Positions 1 through 6,744 of a DNA stretch of 6,744 nt are shown here, piece by piece (positions within the stretch are counted from its first letter, which is position 1; each line of letters begins with the position of its first letter). Made by a program: the position numbers and the translations under genes. The stretch comes from a bacterium. GTDB taxonomy: Bacteria > Verrucomicrobiota > Verrucomicrobiia > Limisphaerales > J093. The stretch lies in the NCBI GenBank assembly GCA_021784265.1, contig JAJXTA010000156.1, forward strand, positions 1-6,744, read 5' to 3'. The notes under the pieces are model-generated. The model was given only the letters and a program-made list of their open reading frames with translations, was not told where the DNA came from and ran no database searches.

Positions 1-2400
1 GCCAATGCCCGGGCGGTGATCTTGGCGGTGAAGGACCGGCTCAACGAAGCCATGAAGGGCCTGCCGCCCGATGTCCATTACACCATCGCCTACGACCGCA
101 GCGCGCTGATCCAGCGGGCGGTCAAGCCCCTCGAGGAGAAACTTCTGGACGCGAGCCTTGTGGTCGCCTTGGTCTGCCTGGCGTTCCTGCTGCACCTGCG
201 CAGCGCCCTGGTCGCGATCTGCATCCTGCCCGTGGCCGTGCTCATGGCGTTTCTCGTCATGTTTGGCCAAGGCATCAGCTCGAACATCATGTCCCTGGGC
301 GGCATCGCCATCGCCATCGGGGCGATGGTCGATGCCGTGATCATCATGATCGAAAACGCCCACAAGCATCTGGAGCGCGATCAGGGGCGGAAACCGCACT
401 GGGAGATCATTCGGGACGCGGCGATCGAGGTGGGCCCCACCTTGTTCTACTCGCTGCTGGTCATCACCGTCTCCTTCCTCCCCGTCTTTACCTTACAGGC
501 GCAGGAAGGGCGCCTCTTCAAGCCGCTGGCCTTCACCAAGACCTACTCGATGGCCGCCGCCGCCTTGCTCTCGGTCACGCTGGCGCCGATTCTCATGGGC
601 TTTTTCATTCGGGGACGGATTCCCCCCGAAGAGAAGAACCCGCTCAACCGGCTGCTCATCTGGTTCTATCACCCGGTGATCGATTTCGTGATCCGGTGGC
701 GGTGGGCGGTCGTCGTGGGTGCCGCCACCCTCATCGTCTGGGTCTTCTTCCCGTGGAATAAGCTCGCCGCCCGTTGGTTGCCCGACGGCCGGCTCAAGGA
801 GTGGGCCTTCGCCGCCGGCCGCTTCTTTCCCTACCAAAACCTCGGTTCGGAGTTCATGCCGCCCCTCTACGAAGGCGATCTGCTCTACATGCCCACCACC
901 TTCCCCGGGCTGGGGGTGACCGAGGCGCGCGCCCTCATCCAACAGACCGACAAGATCATCCGCACCTTCCCGGAGGTGCACCATGTCTTTGGTAAGATCG
1001 GGCGCGCCGAAACGGCGACCGACCCCGCCCCCATGGATATGGTCGAGACCACGATCATGCTCAAACCGGAGGAGGAATGGCCGGTGGTCCCGATCACCGA
1101 CGCCACGGGGCGGGTGGTCGCGCACCGCCGGCGCACGCCCGACGAACTGACCGACGCGATGAACGCCGCCATCCAGTTTCCCGGGTTGAACAACGCCTGG
1201 ACGATGCCGATCAAGACGCGCATCGACATGCTCGCCACGGGCATCAAGACCCCCGTGGGCATCAAGGTCGCCGGGCCGGACCTGGGCGAGTTGGAGCGGA
1301 TCGCGGCGGAGATCGAGGTGGTGGTCAAGCGCGTGCCCGGGACCTTAAGCGCGTTTGCCGAGCGCACCATGGGGGGCAACTACGTCGAGTTCACCATCGA
1401 TCGGGACGCCATCGCCCGCTACGGCCTCAGGCTCGGGGACGTGCAGGACGTGCTCGAGGTGGCGCTGGGGGGCATGCCGCTGACCACCACGGTCGAAGGC
1501 CTCCAGCGCTACACCGTCAACCTCCGCTACAGCCGCGACTTCCGCGAGAACCTCGCGGCCCTGCGCCAGATCATCATTCCGACGCCCACCGGCGCGCAGG
1601 TGCCCTTGGGGCAGTTGGCGCGGTTGGAGATCGTCCGGGCCCCCATGGGCATCAAGAGTGAGGCGGCGGTGCCCAACGCCTGGATTTACGTTGACGTGAA
1701 GGGGCTGGACATCGGCACCTACGTGCGGATGGCCATGCATGCGGTCAATGACGCGGTCGCCCGAGGGCGGGTGCGCCTGCCCAGCGGCTACACGATCTTC
1801 TGGAGCGGCCAGTATGAGTACATGTTACGGGCCAAGCAACGGTTGCTGATCGTTATCCCGCTCACCCTGCTCATCATCCTTCTGATCATCTACCTGAACA
1901 CCCAATCGGCCATCAAGACCGCCATTGTGATGCTGGCGGTGCCCTTCTCCCTGGTGGGGGCCATCGGCGTCCTGGCCTGGCTGCACTACAACCTCAGCGT
2001 GGCGGTCTGGGTGGGGATCATCGCCCTGGCCGGGCTGGACGCCGAAACCGGCGTGGTCATGCTGCTCTATCTTGATTTGGCCTACGAGGAGTGGCGGAAG
2101 AAAGGCCTGTTGAGCAATGCCGCCGGTTTGCGCGACGCGATTTACCACGGCGCGGTCAAGCGCGTGCGGCCCAAGGCGATGACCGCCTGCGTCATCATCG
2201 CGGGCTTGGCCCCGATCCTCTGGAGCCACGGCGCGGGGGCCGACGTGATGAAACGGATCGCGACCCCGATGGTGGGGGGGGTGGTTACCTCGACGGTGAT
2301 GGAGCTCCTGGTTTATCCCGCCATCTACTACCTGTGGCGCGCCCGGGGTTTGCGGGGCGCGTCGGGGACGCCGGTCGGCCCGACGACCGCCGCCGCCTAG
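1..2400 (+). CDS. cusA: CusA-type Cu(I)/Ag(I) efflux RND transporter, 3' part (N-terminus missing)
   Basis: This is the inner-membrane, proton-driven subunit of a CusCBA heavy-metal efflux complex, which moves Cu(I)/Ag(I) out through an adaptor (CusB) and an outer-membrane channel (CusC). The frame is open from base 1 and gives 799 residues. By comparison with E. coli CusA about 290 N-terminal residues lie off the left edge. All three methionines of the CusA metal-binding site (E. coli M573, M623, M672) have counterparts at visible residues 297 (in DLLYMP), 347 (in APMDMVETT) and 410 (in RIDMLATG). Counterparts of channel methionines M391, M403 and M410 are residues 97, 109 and 116. The proton-relay residues D405, E939 and K984 match D111 (GAMVDA), E682 (GLDAETG) and K725 (VRPKAMT). 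Membrane segments lie around residues 49-117, 140-202, 234-252 and 614-790, with the periplasmic porter domain between the last two groups. Oddities are an insertion of roughly 25-30 residues before the EFMPP motif and about 14 extra residues between the second and third methionines. The subfamily call is firm; partner genes are not visible. Confidence 0.96.
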   Translation, partial: ANARAVILAVKDRLNEAMKGLPPDVHYTIAYDRSALIQRAVKPLEEKLLDASLVVALVCLAFLLHLRSALVAICILPVAVLMAFLVMFGQGISSNIMSLGGIAIAIGAMVDAVIIMIENAHKHLERDQGRKPHWEIIRDAAIEVGPTLFYSLLVITVSFLPVFTLQAQEGRLFKPLAFTKTYSMAAAALLSVTLAPILMGFFIRGRIPPEEKNPLNRLLIWFYHPVIDFVIRWRWAVVVGAATLIVWVFFPWNKLAARWLPDGRLKEWAFAAGRFFPYQNLGSEFMPPLYEGDLLYMPTTFPGLGVTEARALIQQTDKIIRTFPEVHHVFGKIGRAETATDPAPMDMVETTIMLKPEEEWPVVPITDATGRVVAHRRRTPDELTDAMNAAIQFPGLNNAWTMPIKTRIDMLATGIKTPVGIKVAGPDLGELERIAAEIEVVVKRVPGTLSAFAERTMGGNYVEFTIDRDAIARYGLRLGDVQDVLEVALGGMPLTTTVEGLQRYTVNLRYSRDFRENLAALRQIIIPTPTGAQVPLGQLARLEIVRAPMGIKSEAAVPNAWIYVDVKGLDIGTYVRMAMHAVNDAVARGRVRLPSGYTIFWSGQYEYMLRAKQRLLIVIPLTLLIILLIIYLNTQSAIKTAIVMLAVPFSLVGAIGVLAWLHYNLSVAVWVGIIALAGLDAETGVVMLLYLDLAYEEWRKKGLLSNAAGLRDAIYHGAVKRVRPKAMTACVIIAGLAPILWSHGAGADVMKRIATPMVGGVVTSTVMELLVYPAIYYLWRARGLRGASGTPVGPTTAAA

Positions 2401-2421
2401 GCGGCGCCAGGGCTTGGGCGC
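2391..2421 (+). terminator. Possible weak hairpin(s) at the end of cusA
   Basis: A perfect 16-base palindrome (2391-2406, CGCCGCCTAGGCGGCG) is centred on the cusA stop codon and can form a 6-bp stem with a CTAG loop. An alternative stem pairs GCGCC (2404-2408) with GGCGC (2417-2421). Neither is followed by a T-tract, so this is not a canonical Rho-independent terminator. The convergent arrangement with the next gene makes some termination signal here plausible. The rest of the gap to 2528 holds only short GC-rich inverted repeats, such as CCCTG and CAGGG flanking GACGC-T-GCGTC around 2475-2502. Confidence 0.2.
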
Positions 2422-2528
2422 GCGAGCGTTGCGTGCCCACAGCCGGCCGCCGCGCCGCGCCCCTCCATCGTGTGCCCTGGGCGCCCGACGCTGCGTCAGG
2501 GATGCCTGGCCTGCCGGCGCCTCCGGGC

Positions 2529-3074
2529 CTACTCCAGCGACCACGTCACCCGCTCCTCGACGCGCGGCCCCAGCTCGTGCCGGCGGACCAGGCGCGCGCA
2601 GGTGGTCCGGCGCAGCCGCACGTCGTCCTCGTCGGCGTCGGGCGGGTCGAGGGTGGCGGCTTGGTCGTACCAGGTCATGGCCTCGCAAAAGGCCTCGTAG
2701 GCGGTGGCGCGGGCGCCGGGCGAGTCTTGGGCGAGCCGCGCCTTGGCTCGGCGCTCGGCGATGATGCCGCTGTAGTAGGCGCGGCGGTAGGGGGAGCGGA
2801 GGCGGGGCACCAGGGCCTGAGCCTCGCGCAGGCGCGCGGCCGTGCCCCCGCCGGGCGGGTCGGTCAGGGCCAGGATGAGCAGGCCCAGCGCCGCCTGGTG
2901 GTCCGGCTCGGTTTCCAGCACCTCCAGGCAGAGGCTCTCGGCTTCCGACGGTTCGTTGAGCTGGCGGTAGGCGGCCGCTTTGGCCAGGGCGGGGTGGAGC
3001 GGGGCGGGGCGGGGGAAAGGGGTGGTGGGCATGCGCATCGGGGAGATCGAACGCGATCCAGTTAAAGTGTTCAT
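2529..3074 (-). CDS. Small TPR-like protein of unknown function
   Basis: This 181-residue, mostly helical, soluble protein has no signal peptide or membrane segment. Residues 28-62 fit one tetratricopeptide repeat: a helix pair carrying AEAL-type spacing, then the EPDHQAAL ending typical of TPRs. Residues about 123-156 (AYEAFCEAMTWYDQAATLDPP) look like a second, diverged repeat. Between them is a positively charged segment, RRAYYSGIIAERRAKARL (97-114). TPR proteins usually act as protein-binding scaffolds, but no partner can be named here. The start is uncertain. ATG at 3074 gives the longest frame; ATGs at 3038 and 3032 would remove a 12-14 residue polar head that looks unlike the rest, and none of the three has a clear Shine-Dalgarno sequence. 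The gene converges with cusA (128-base gap) and diverges from the giant gene (168-base gap). I believe similar short proteins occur in several bacterial phyla, but I cannot verify this here. Confidence 0.8.
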   Translation of the reverse strand: MNTLTGSRSISPMRMPTTPFPRPAPLHPALAKAAAYRQLNEPSEAESLCLEVLETEPDHQAALGLLILALTDPPGGGTAARLREAQALVPRLRSPYRRAYYSGIIAERRAKARLAQDSPGARATAYEAFCEAMTWYDQAATLDPPDADEDDVRLRRTTCARLVRRHELGPRVEERVTWSLE

Positions 3075-3093
3075 CGATTGGAGATGCTAACGC

Positions 3094-3106
3094 AATTCAT
3101 GAAATT
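3094..3106. promoter_or_regulatory. Imperfect AT-rich palindrome, possible operator
   Basis: AATTCATGAAATT contains the perfect 8-base palindrome TTCATGAA (3096-3103), with AATT/AATT arms offset by one base. It lies in the only AT-rich patch of the window, between the TPR gene start and the Crp/Fnr-like box five bases further on. It could be a second protein-binding site or simply part of a promoter. The evidence is sequence symmetry and position only. Confidence 0.2.
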
Positions 3107-3111
3107 CGCTG

Positions 3112-3125
3112 TTGACCTGGGTCAA
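3112..3125. promoter_or_regulatory. Perfect palindrome TTGACC-TG-GGTCAA, Crp/Fnr-family-like operator
   Basis: The 14-base sequence is perfectly symmetrical and contains TTGA-N6-TCAA, the core shared by binding sites of Fnr, FixK and Dnr-type regulators. The Fnr consensus is TTGAT-N4-ATCAA; the fifth position here is C/G rather than T/A. It sits in the divergent intergenic region, 37 bases upstream of the TPR gene's longest start and 117 bases upstream of the giant gene, so it could act on either. Each half also reads TTGACC on its own strand, like a sigma-70 -35 element, but no good -10 hexamer is found 16-18 bases downstream on either strand. The palindrome is directly visible; the regulator family is inferred. 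Confidence 0.45.
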
Positions 3126-3172
3126 GGTTTCCCCGGCTCGCCCCCGCCCGGGGCCGGGCATTTTGAACCTTG
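3123..3172 (+). promoter_or_regulatory. Stem-loop in the 5' region of the giant gene
   Basis: CAAGGTT (3123-3129) pairs with AACCTTG (3166-3172), extended by a T-G wobble (3130/3165). CCCGGC (3132-3137) pairs with GCCGGG (3153-3158), giving about 14 base pairs interrupted by an asymmetric internal loop. A competing small hairpin, GCCCG (3146-3150) with CGGGC (3155-3159), is followed by ATTTT and looks like a short attenuator or terminator. The structure overlaps the right edge of the palindrome at 3112-3125 and ends about 70 bases before the giant gene's ATG. If transcription starts upstream, this would be a structured leader. The pairing is visible; its function is not shown. Confidence 0.3.
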
Positions 3173-3242
3173 CCGCCTCGGCCCGCGGGTGGTAGGTCTG
3201 GGCCGTGCCGCCGCTGGGTTCCCAACGCTACAGCCACGTCCG

Positions 3243-6200
3243 ATGAGCTTGAAGCGAGTCGGGGCGGCTCTCATCCTTGCGCTGGGCGGCGGCCTATGGG
3301 GGACCGCCTGGGGGCAACCGGCGGCCGCGCCGACCGCACCGCCGGACCGCGGGTGGACGGCGCGGGTGGCGGACCTCCGCGCCCACCTCCCTCCCCTCCG
3401 CGAGCACGACTTCCCGGGCCCCGAAGCGACGGGCGAGCGGACCGCTCGGCGGGAGGCCAATTATGCCGCGCTCCGGCGGGAGCAAGCCGACGGGCGGTGG
3501 TTCGCGGCGTTGGTGGCGGAGGGTGGCGCCGACCCGCTGGCGATCCAAGGACGCTTCGAGACCTGGGCCGGGTTGCGGCGGTTTCTGGAGGAGCGCCAGG
3601 CGATCGTCGAGGTCTGGGCGTATGGCGAGGGCGGGGAGGAGCGCGCCCGGCGGATTCCGGCGCCGGAATTGGCGGCCCTGAAGAACCAGCGCTGGGAACA
3701 ACCGACCTTCGTGACGGCGACGTACCGCCCGTCGGGTGGCGGGGCGGTGGTCCGGCGGCGGATCGAGTTCGGTTTTGACGCGGCGGCCACGGTCTTGGCG
3801 GCCGACGAGGCTTACGAGCGTCAGCGGCGCTGGCAACTGGCGGCCCGGGCCGCCCTGAGTACGCGCGACGGCCAGGGGAGACTCAGCGGGTTCGCCCAAT
3901 GGGACGCGCTGCGTCGCGCCGTGGGGAGCGGGGAGTTGCCCGCCGCGAGTCTGCCGCGGCGGCCCGCCCGGGCCAGCGACCTTCTCGTTGCCGTCGAGTT
4001 CACTGTGGACGCCCAAGGGACGGTGGCCGGGGTGGCCCGGTTTTACGCCGAGAGCGAGGTTCACCAGACCATCACCAACGGGGTGGAGACCTTGCTCCTG
4101 CGTGACTCGGTGACCGGGCGCACGCGGGTGGCCTTGGGTTTCCAACACCGGGGGGTCAGCGACGAGCTGGAACCGGCCCCCCACCCGATCTTGGGCCAAG
4201 ACGTGGTTGAACTCCGGGTCCAGGAGCCCAGCCAACCCGATCCGCGCCGCTGGGACGTGCTCGAGTTCGGTGAACCGGCGGTGCTGCGGGAGAGCGCGCT
4301 GGCGCGGTTTGGGCTCCTGAGCGCTTATCTGCAAAAGCGGCAGATCGAGTTCACCCTCAAAGCGGCGAACGTCGGCTTGGTGGCGGAGCCGCTCATCGCC
4401 GCCCTGCAGATTGGGAGTGGCTTAAGCGGCGTGGCCTTTCCGGTAGGCGACGCCGTGCGGATTGCCTACAACGTCGTGGCCTGGAAGCTGATCGCGGCGG
4501 TCCCCAGCGCCCCCCAGATGCGCGAGCTCTTCGCCTTGCTCGCTGCCCGGGAGCGTGACCCGGCCCTCAAAGCCAAGCCGGAGCGCTACCTCGATGCCCA
4601 AGACATCGCGACCCTGAGGACCCAGGGGCGGCAGCTTACCGACGCCCAGGTGCAGGACTATCTGGAGCGGATGAGCGACGCGGACGTGCGGGCCATGCTC
4701 GCCCTCTCGCGGCAAGGCATGTTTGACGCCCGCATCACCGATTTCCTCAACTTGCTCACCAGCGCCTTAAAGGTCAGCGGCGTCGCCGACTCGCCCGGGG
4801 CCATCCGTGACATCTTCAACAACGTTCGTTTTGCCGTGAACGGGGATATCAACCTCAAGACCCTGCTCTCGATCTGGGTGGGGCAACGGATGACGACCCC
4901 CCTCTCGGGGACGTCACTCGAAAATCTGAGCCAGGGGCACGGGCCGGGCAAGGCCTGGCTGCAGTACCTCGAGGTGAGTGTGGACGTGCGGGCCGTGCTC
5001 AACACCCTCTCGCGCTTGGTCCATCGGGGACGCGCCCACAAGGAGTTGCGGGAGCCGTTCCCGTACGCCCCGCGGTTGAGCGACCTGGCGGCCTACGAGG
5101 TCCGCGTCTTTGGCTTTCCCCTCCTCATGTTCTACAAGCGCGGGTTAATCAAGGACGACTATGCCGCGTTCCAAAACGACTACGCTTTCGGGTTGCTGGG
5201 GGTCAAATTGGTCGAGCGCTTCCCCACCCGCGAGATGATGGACGCCGAGATCCGCGCCGGGCGTATGGCGCCGCTCGGCTACGTGCGGGTCTTCCGCGTG
5301 AAGGGGGGGTGGCAGGAATCCAACTTGGCGGTGTTCGCCCATCAGATCCCTTCGGGCAAGTACCGGGGGAAGACGGCCATTATCATTTATGGCCTGAAGG
5401 CCTATGCCGAACAGTCCGCCTACATGGACCGCGAGTTGGAGCGCTTTCGCCAGTTCGACCGGGCGCTCACCGACGGCGGCGTCATCGAACAGGTGATGAC
5501 GCGCGGGGCGGGCGCGGACCTGGCGCCGACGGAGCGGGAGCCCAAGATTGCCGTGGGGCCGGAGGCGACGCGGGTTCGCTACCAGGGCCTGCTGGGCGCC
5601 CTGCTCGAGCTCCGCCGGGGCCGGCTTCGGCAACAATGGGGTTTGTTGCCGACCACGGCCGACCGCCAGGAGGTGGCTGCCGTCCAGGCGCAATTGGCCC
5701 GCTGGCAGATCGAGCCCGACCCGGCCCAGCCGTTGGTCGCCCTGGAGCAGTACAACAGCAGCTTCATTTATCGGCGACGGGCGGGAACCCGGTGGCAGGA
5801 GGGCCAGGTGACCAGCATCCCCTCGCTGACGGACATCGCCCGTGAGTTGGCCAAGGCCGCTGAAGGGCGGGAGATCGAGGAACTCCGGCGGCAAGCCGCC
5901 AAGGGTGAAACCGCCGGGGTCGTGCTGTTGAACGAGGTGAAGGAGGAAGGGGGACGCTACGAGACCGGACCCTTATTGCGGGAGCCGCAAGGCCGGGCCC
6001 CTGGTGTTGGCGTGGCCAGCGGGACCGCCGCTGTGGACCGCATCCTCGAATGGATCGAGCGACTGCCCGTAACGGATCGGGCACGCCTGCGGTTCAACCA
6101 TTTCGCTGGGACCATCGTGCCCTGGCCCCGCGCGACCAACGGGCCGGTCGGTTCCGTCTTCCTCACCATCGAGTTCCCGCCTGGCCCCGCGCAGCGCGAG

Positions 6201-6744
6201 TGGACCAACCCGCTCAGCGGTCAGCGCGAGCGCCTTGGCTTCGACCACGGGCGGTGGGTGCGGACCATCACCGACAGCCGGCTCACCGAGCTCCGTTACA
6301 ATGCCCAAGGCGACGAGATTGAGAGCCTGACCTACGCCAACACCGGCACCCGGTTAAACCCGCAGCGCGGCGCGCTCGTGGAGGAAACCCACACCCTGGA
6401 GGTCTGGCACCGGGACCTGAGCCGGCCGGACCTGGACCCCTACCTTCCCCTCATCGCCAAGCTCCGCGTGGACCACGTGACCGGCACGGTGGCGCGGGAG
6501 GTCTATGGGCTCTTCCCTTTGCCCGTCGAGACTGATGACGACCAATTCGTCACGCGGAACCGATTCAATCCCTTTGGCCTCCTGAGCGGGGCAACGGTCC
6601 AGGAGAACGGCGTCGCCGACGCGGATTTCGTCCGGCCCGCCCGCCAGCGCGTCCTGGCGCCTCGGGCGGGTCAGGTGCGCTTCGAGCTCACAGGGACTGC
6701 CCCCGGTCTGGCCACGATGCGGGACCTGGCCGGTGTGGGCTACC
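3243..6744 (+). CDS. Giant secreted protein of unknown function, 5' part (C-terminus beyond window)
   Basis: A single frame runs without a stop from ATG 3243 to the right edge, 1167 codons, and continues beyond it. The ATG is chosen because it starts a clear signal peptide: K4-R5, a hydrophobic core at residues 6-22, and a likely cleavage after TAWG (24) before Gln25. Export to the periplasm or beyond is therefore inferred. The frame is open further upstream but encodes no signal-like sequence there. No good Shine-Dalgarno precedes the ATG. After a Pro/Ala-rich linker (25-35) come a charged helical region (about 37-200), a beta-like stretch (about 248-310), a Gly/Ala-rich hydrophobic helical part (377-420), and a long mixed middle including SNLAVFAHQIPSGKYRGKTA (693-712). 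A beta-rich C-terminal part has Rhs/YD-like motifs such as RYNAQGDEIESLTYANTG (1018-1035). I recognise no enzyme motif, and the hydrophobic part is too broken by Gly and charged residues to be a clear membrane span. Possibilities include a cell-surface or envelope protein, or an Rhs-like carrier; the missing C-terminus would be decisive. Confidence 0.85.
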   Translation, partial: MSLKRVGAALILALGGGLWGTAWGQPAAAPTAPPDRGWTARVADLRAHLPPLREHDFPGPEATGERTARREANYAALRREQADGRWFAALVAEGGADPLAIQGRFETWAGLRRFLEERQAIVEVWAYGEGGEERARRIPAPELAALKNQRWEQPTFVTATYRPSGGGAVVRRRIEFGFDAAATVLAADEAYERQRRWQLAARAALSTRDGQGRLSGFAQWDALRRAVGSGELPAASLPRRPARASDLLVAVEFTVDAQGTVAGVARFYAESEVHQTITNGVETLLLRDSVTGRTRVALGFQHRGVSDELEPAPHPILGQDVVELRVQEPSQPDPRRWDVLEFGEPAVLRESALARFGLLSAYLQKRQIEFTLKAANVGLVAEPLIAALQIGSGLSGVAFPVGDAVRIAYNVVAWKLIAAVPSAPQMRELFALLAARERDPALKAKPERYLDAQDIATLRTQGRQLTDAQVQDYLERMSDADVRAMLALSRQGMFDARITDFLNLLTSALKVSGVADSPGAIRDIFNNVRFAVNGDINLKTLLSIWVGQRMTTPLSGTSLENLSQGHGPGKAWLQYLEVSVDVRAVLNTLSRLVHRGRAHKELREPFPYAPRLSDLAAYEVRVFGFPLLMFYKRGLIKDDYAAFQNDYAFGLLGVKLVERFPTREMMDAEIRAGRMAPLGYVRVFRVKGGWQESNLAVFAHQIPSGKYRGKTAIIIYGLKAYAEQSAYMDRELERFRQFDRALTDGGVIEQVMTRGAGADLAPTEREPKIAVGPEATRVRYQGLLGALLELRRGRLRQQWGLLPTTADRQEVAAVQAQLARWQIEPDPAQPLVALEQYNSSFIYRRRAGTRWQEGQVTSIPSLTDIARELAKAAEGREIEELRRQAAKGETAGVVLLNEVKEEGGRYETGPLLREPQGRAPGVGVASGTAAVDRILEWIERLPVTDRARLRFNHFAGTIVPWPRATNGPVGSVFLTIEFPPGPAQREWTNPLSGQRERLGFDHGRWVRTITDSRLTELRYNAQGDEIESLTYANTGTRLNPQRGALVEETHTLEVWHRDLSRPDLDPYLPLIAKLRVDHVTGTVAREVYGLFPLPVETDDDQFVTRNRFNPFGLLSGATVQENGVADADFVRPARQRVLAPRAGQVRFELTGTAPGLATMRDLAGVGY

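Noticed and set aside
493..1125. - strand reading frame inside cusA
   Set aside because: It is antisense to a region that matches CusA residue by residue, with low-complexity His/Gly/Arg-rich translation.
2274..2281. Run of eight G bases in cusA as a possible frameshift or phase-variation tract
   Set aside because: The protein matches CusA on both sides of the run in the same frame (PMVGG then the last membrane segment), so there is no frameshift, and Gly-Gly codons explain the run.
2091..3065. A 324-codon reading frame on the + strand
   Set aside because: It overlaps the conserved C-terminal end of cusA in another frame and runs antisense through the TPR gene. Its Gly/Arg-rich sequence changes character along its length and has no recognisable family.
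3112..3140. TTGACC as the -35 element of a + strand sigma-70 promoter
   Set aside because: No AT-rich -10 hexamer follows at 16-18 bases; the sequence there is GGCTCG-like.
3294..4334. A 346-codon reading frame on the - strand
   Set aside because: It is exactly antisense and in codon register with the giant gene, and its translation is Pro/Arg/Gly-rich with no domain. It is the usual high-GC shadow, and the + strand frame has a signal peptide and is far longer.
5303..5309. Run of seven G bases in the giant gene as a possible slippage site
   Set aside because: The frame stays open for more than 1400 bases after it with the same composition, so nothing suggests an error or programmed shift.
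5145..5894. A 249-codon - strand frame and smaller frames inside the giant gene
   Set aside because: All are shadows with skewed composition. The covering + frame is continuous and explains the region.

Overview
The window is about two-thirds G+C and contains three genes. They are the 3' part of a CusA-type Cu(I)/Ag(I) efflux pump gene (+ strand, cut by the left edge), a small TPR-like protein gene on the - strand, and the first 1167 codons of a very large, unrecognised secreted-protein gene (+ strand, cut by the right edge). Composition and the efflux pump point to a high-GC Gram-negative-type (two-membrane) bacterium. I cannot place it in a phylum from these genes. There are no RNA genes, insertion sequences, CRISPR arrays or other signs of recent mobility.

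Layout: cusA ends at 2400. A 128-base convergent gap (2401-2528) carries only GC-rich inverted repeats without T-tracts. The TPR gene occupies 2529-3074 in reverse. A 168-base divergent intergenic region (3075-3242) separates it from the giant gene and is the only non-coding stretch with clear structure. It holds a perfect palindrome TTGACC-TG-GGTCAA that fits the TTGA-N6-TCAA pattern of Crp/Fnr-family sites, followed directly by a roughly 50-base stem-loop. The giant gene begins at 3243 with a convincing signal peptide and stays open to 6744.

How they may relate: the cusA product exports Cu(I)/Ag(I) from the periplasm and cytoplasm through a CusCBA complex whose other parts would lie upstream. 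Because of the strand arrangement, neither downstream gene can be in its operon. The TPR gene and the giant gene share a divergent control region, so they may be co-regulated, but their functions are not evident. The most unusual item is the giant exported protein, which has scattered Rhs/YD-like motifs and extends beyond the window.
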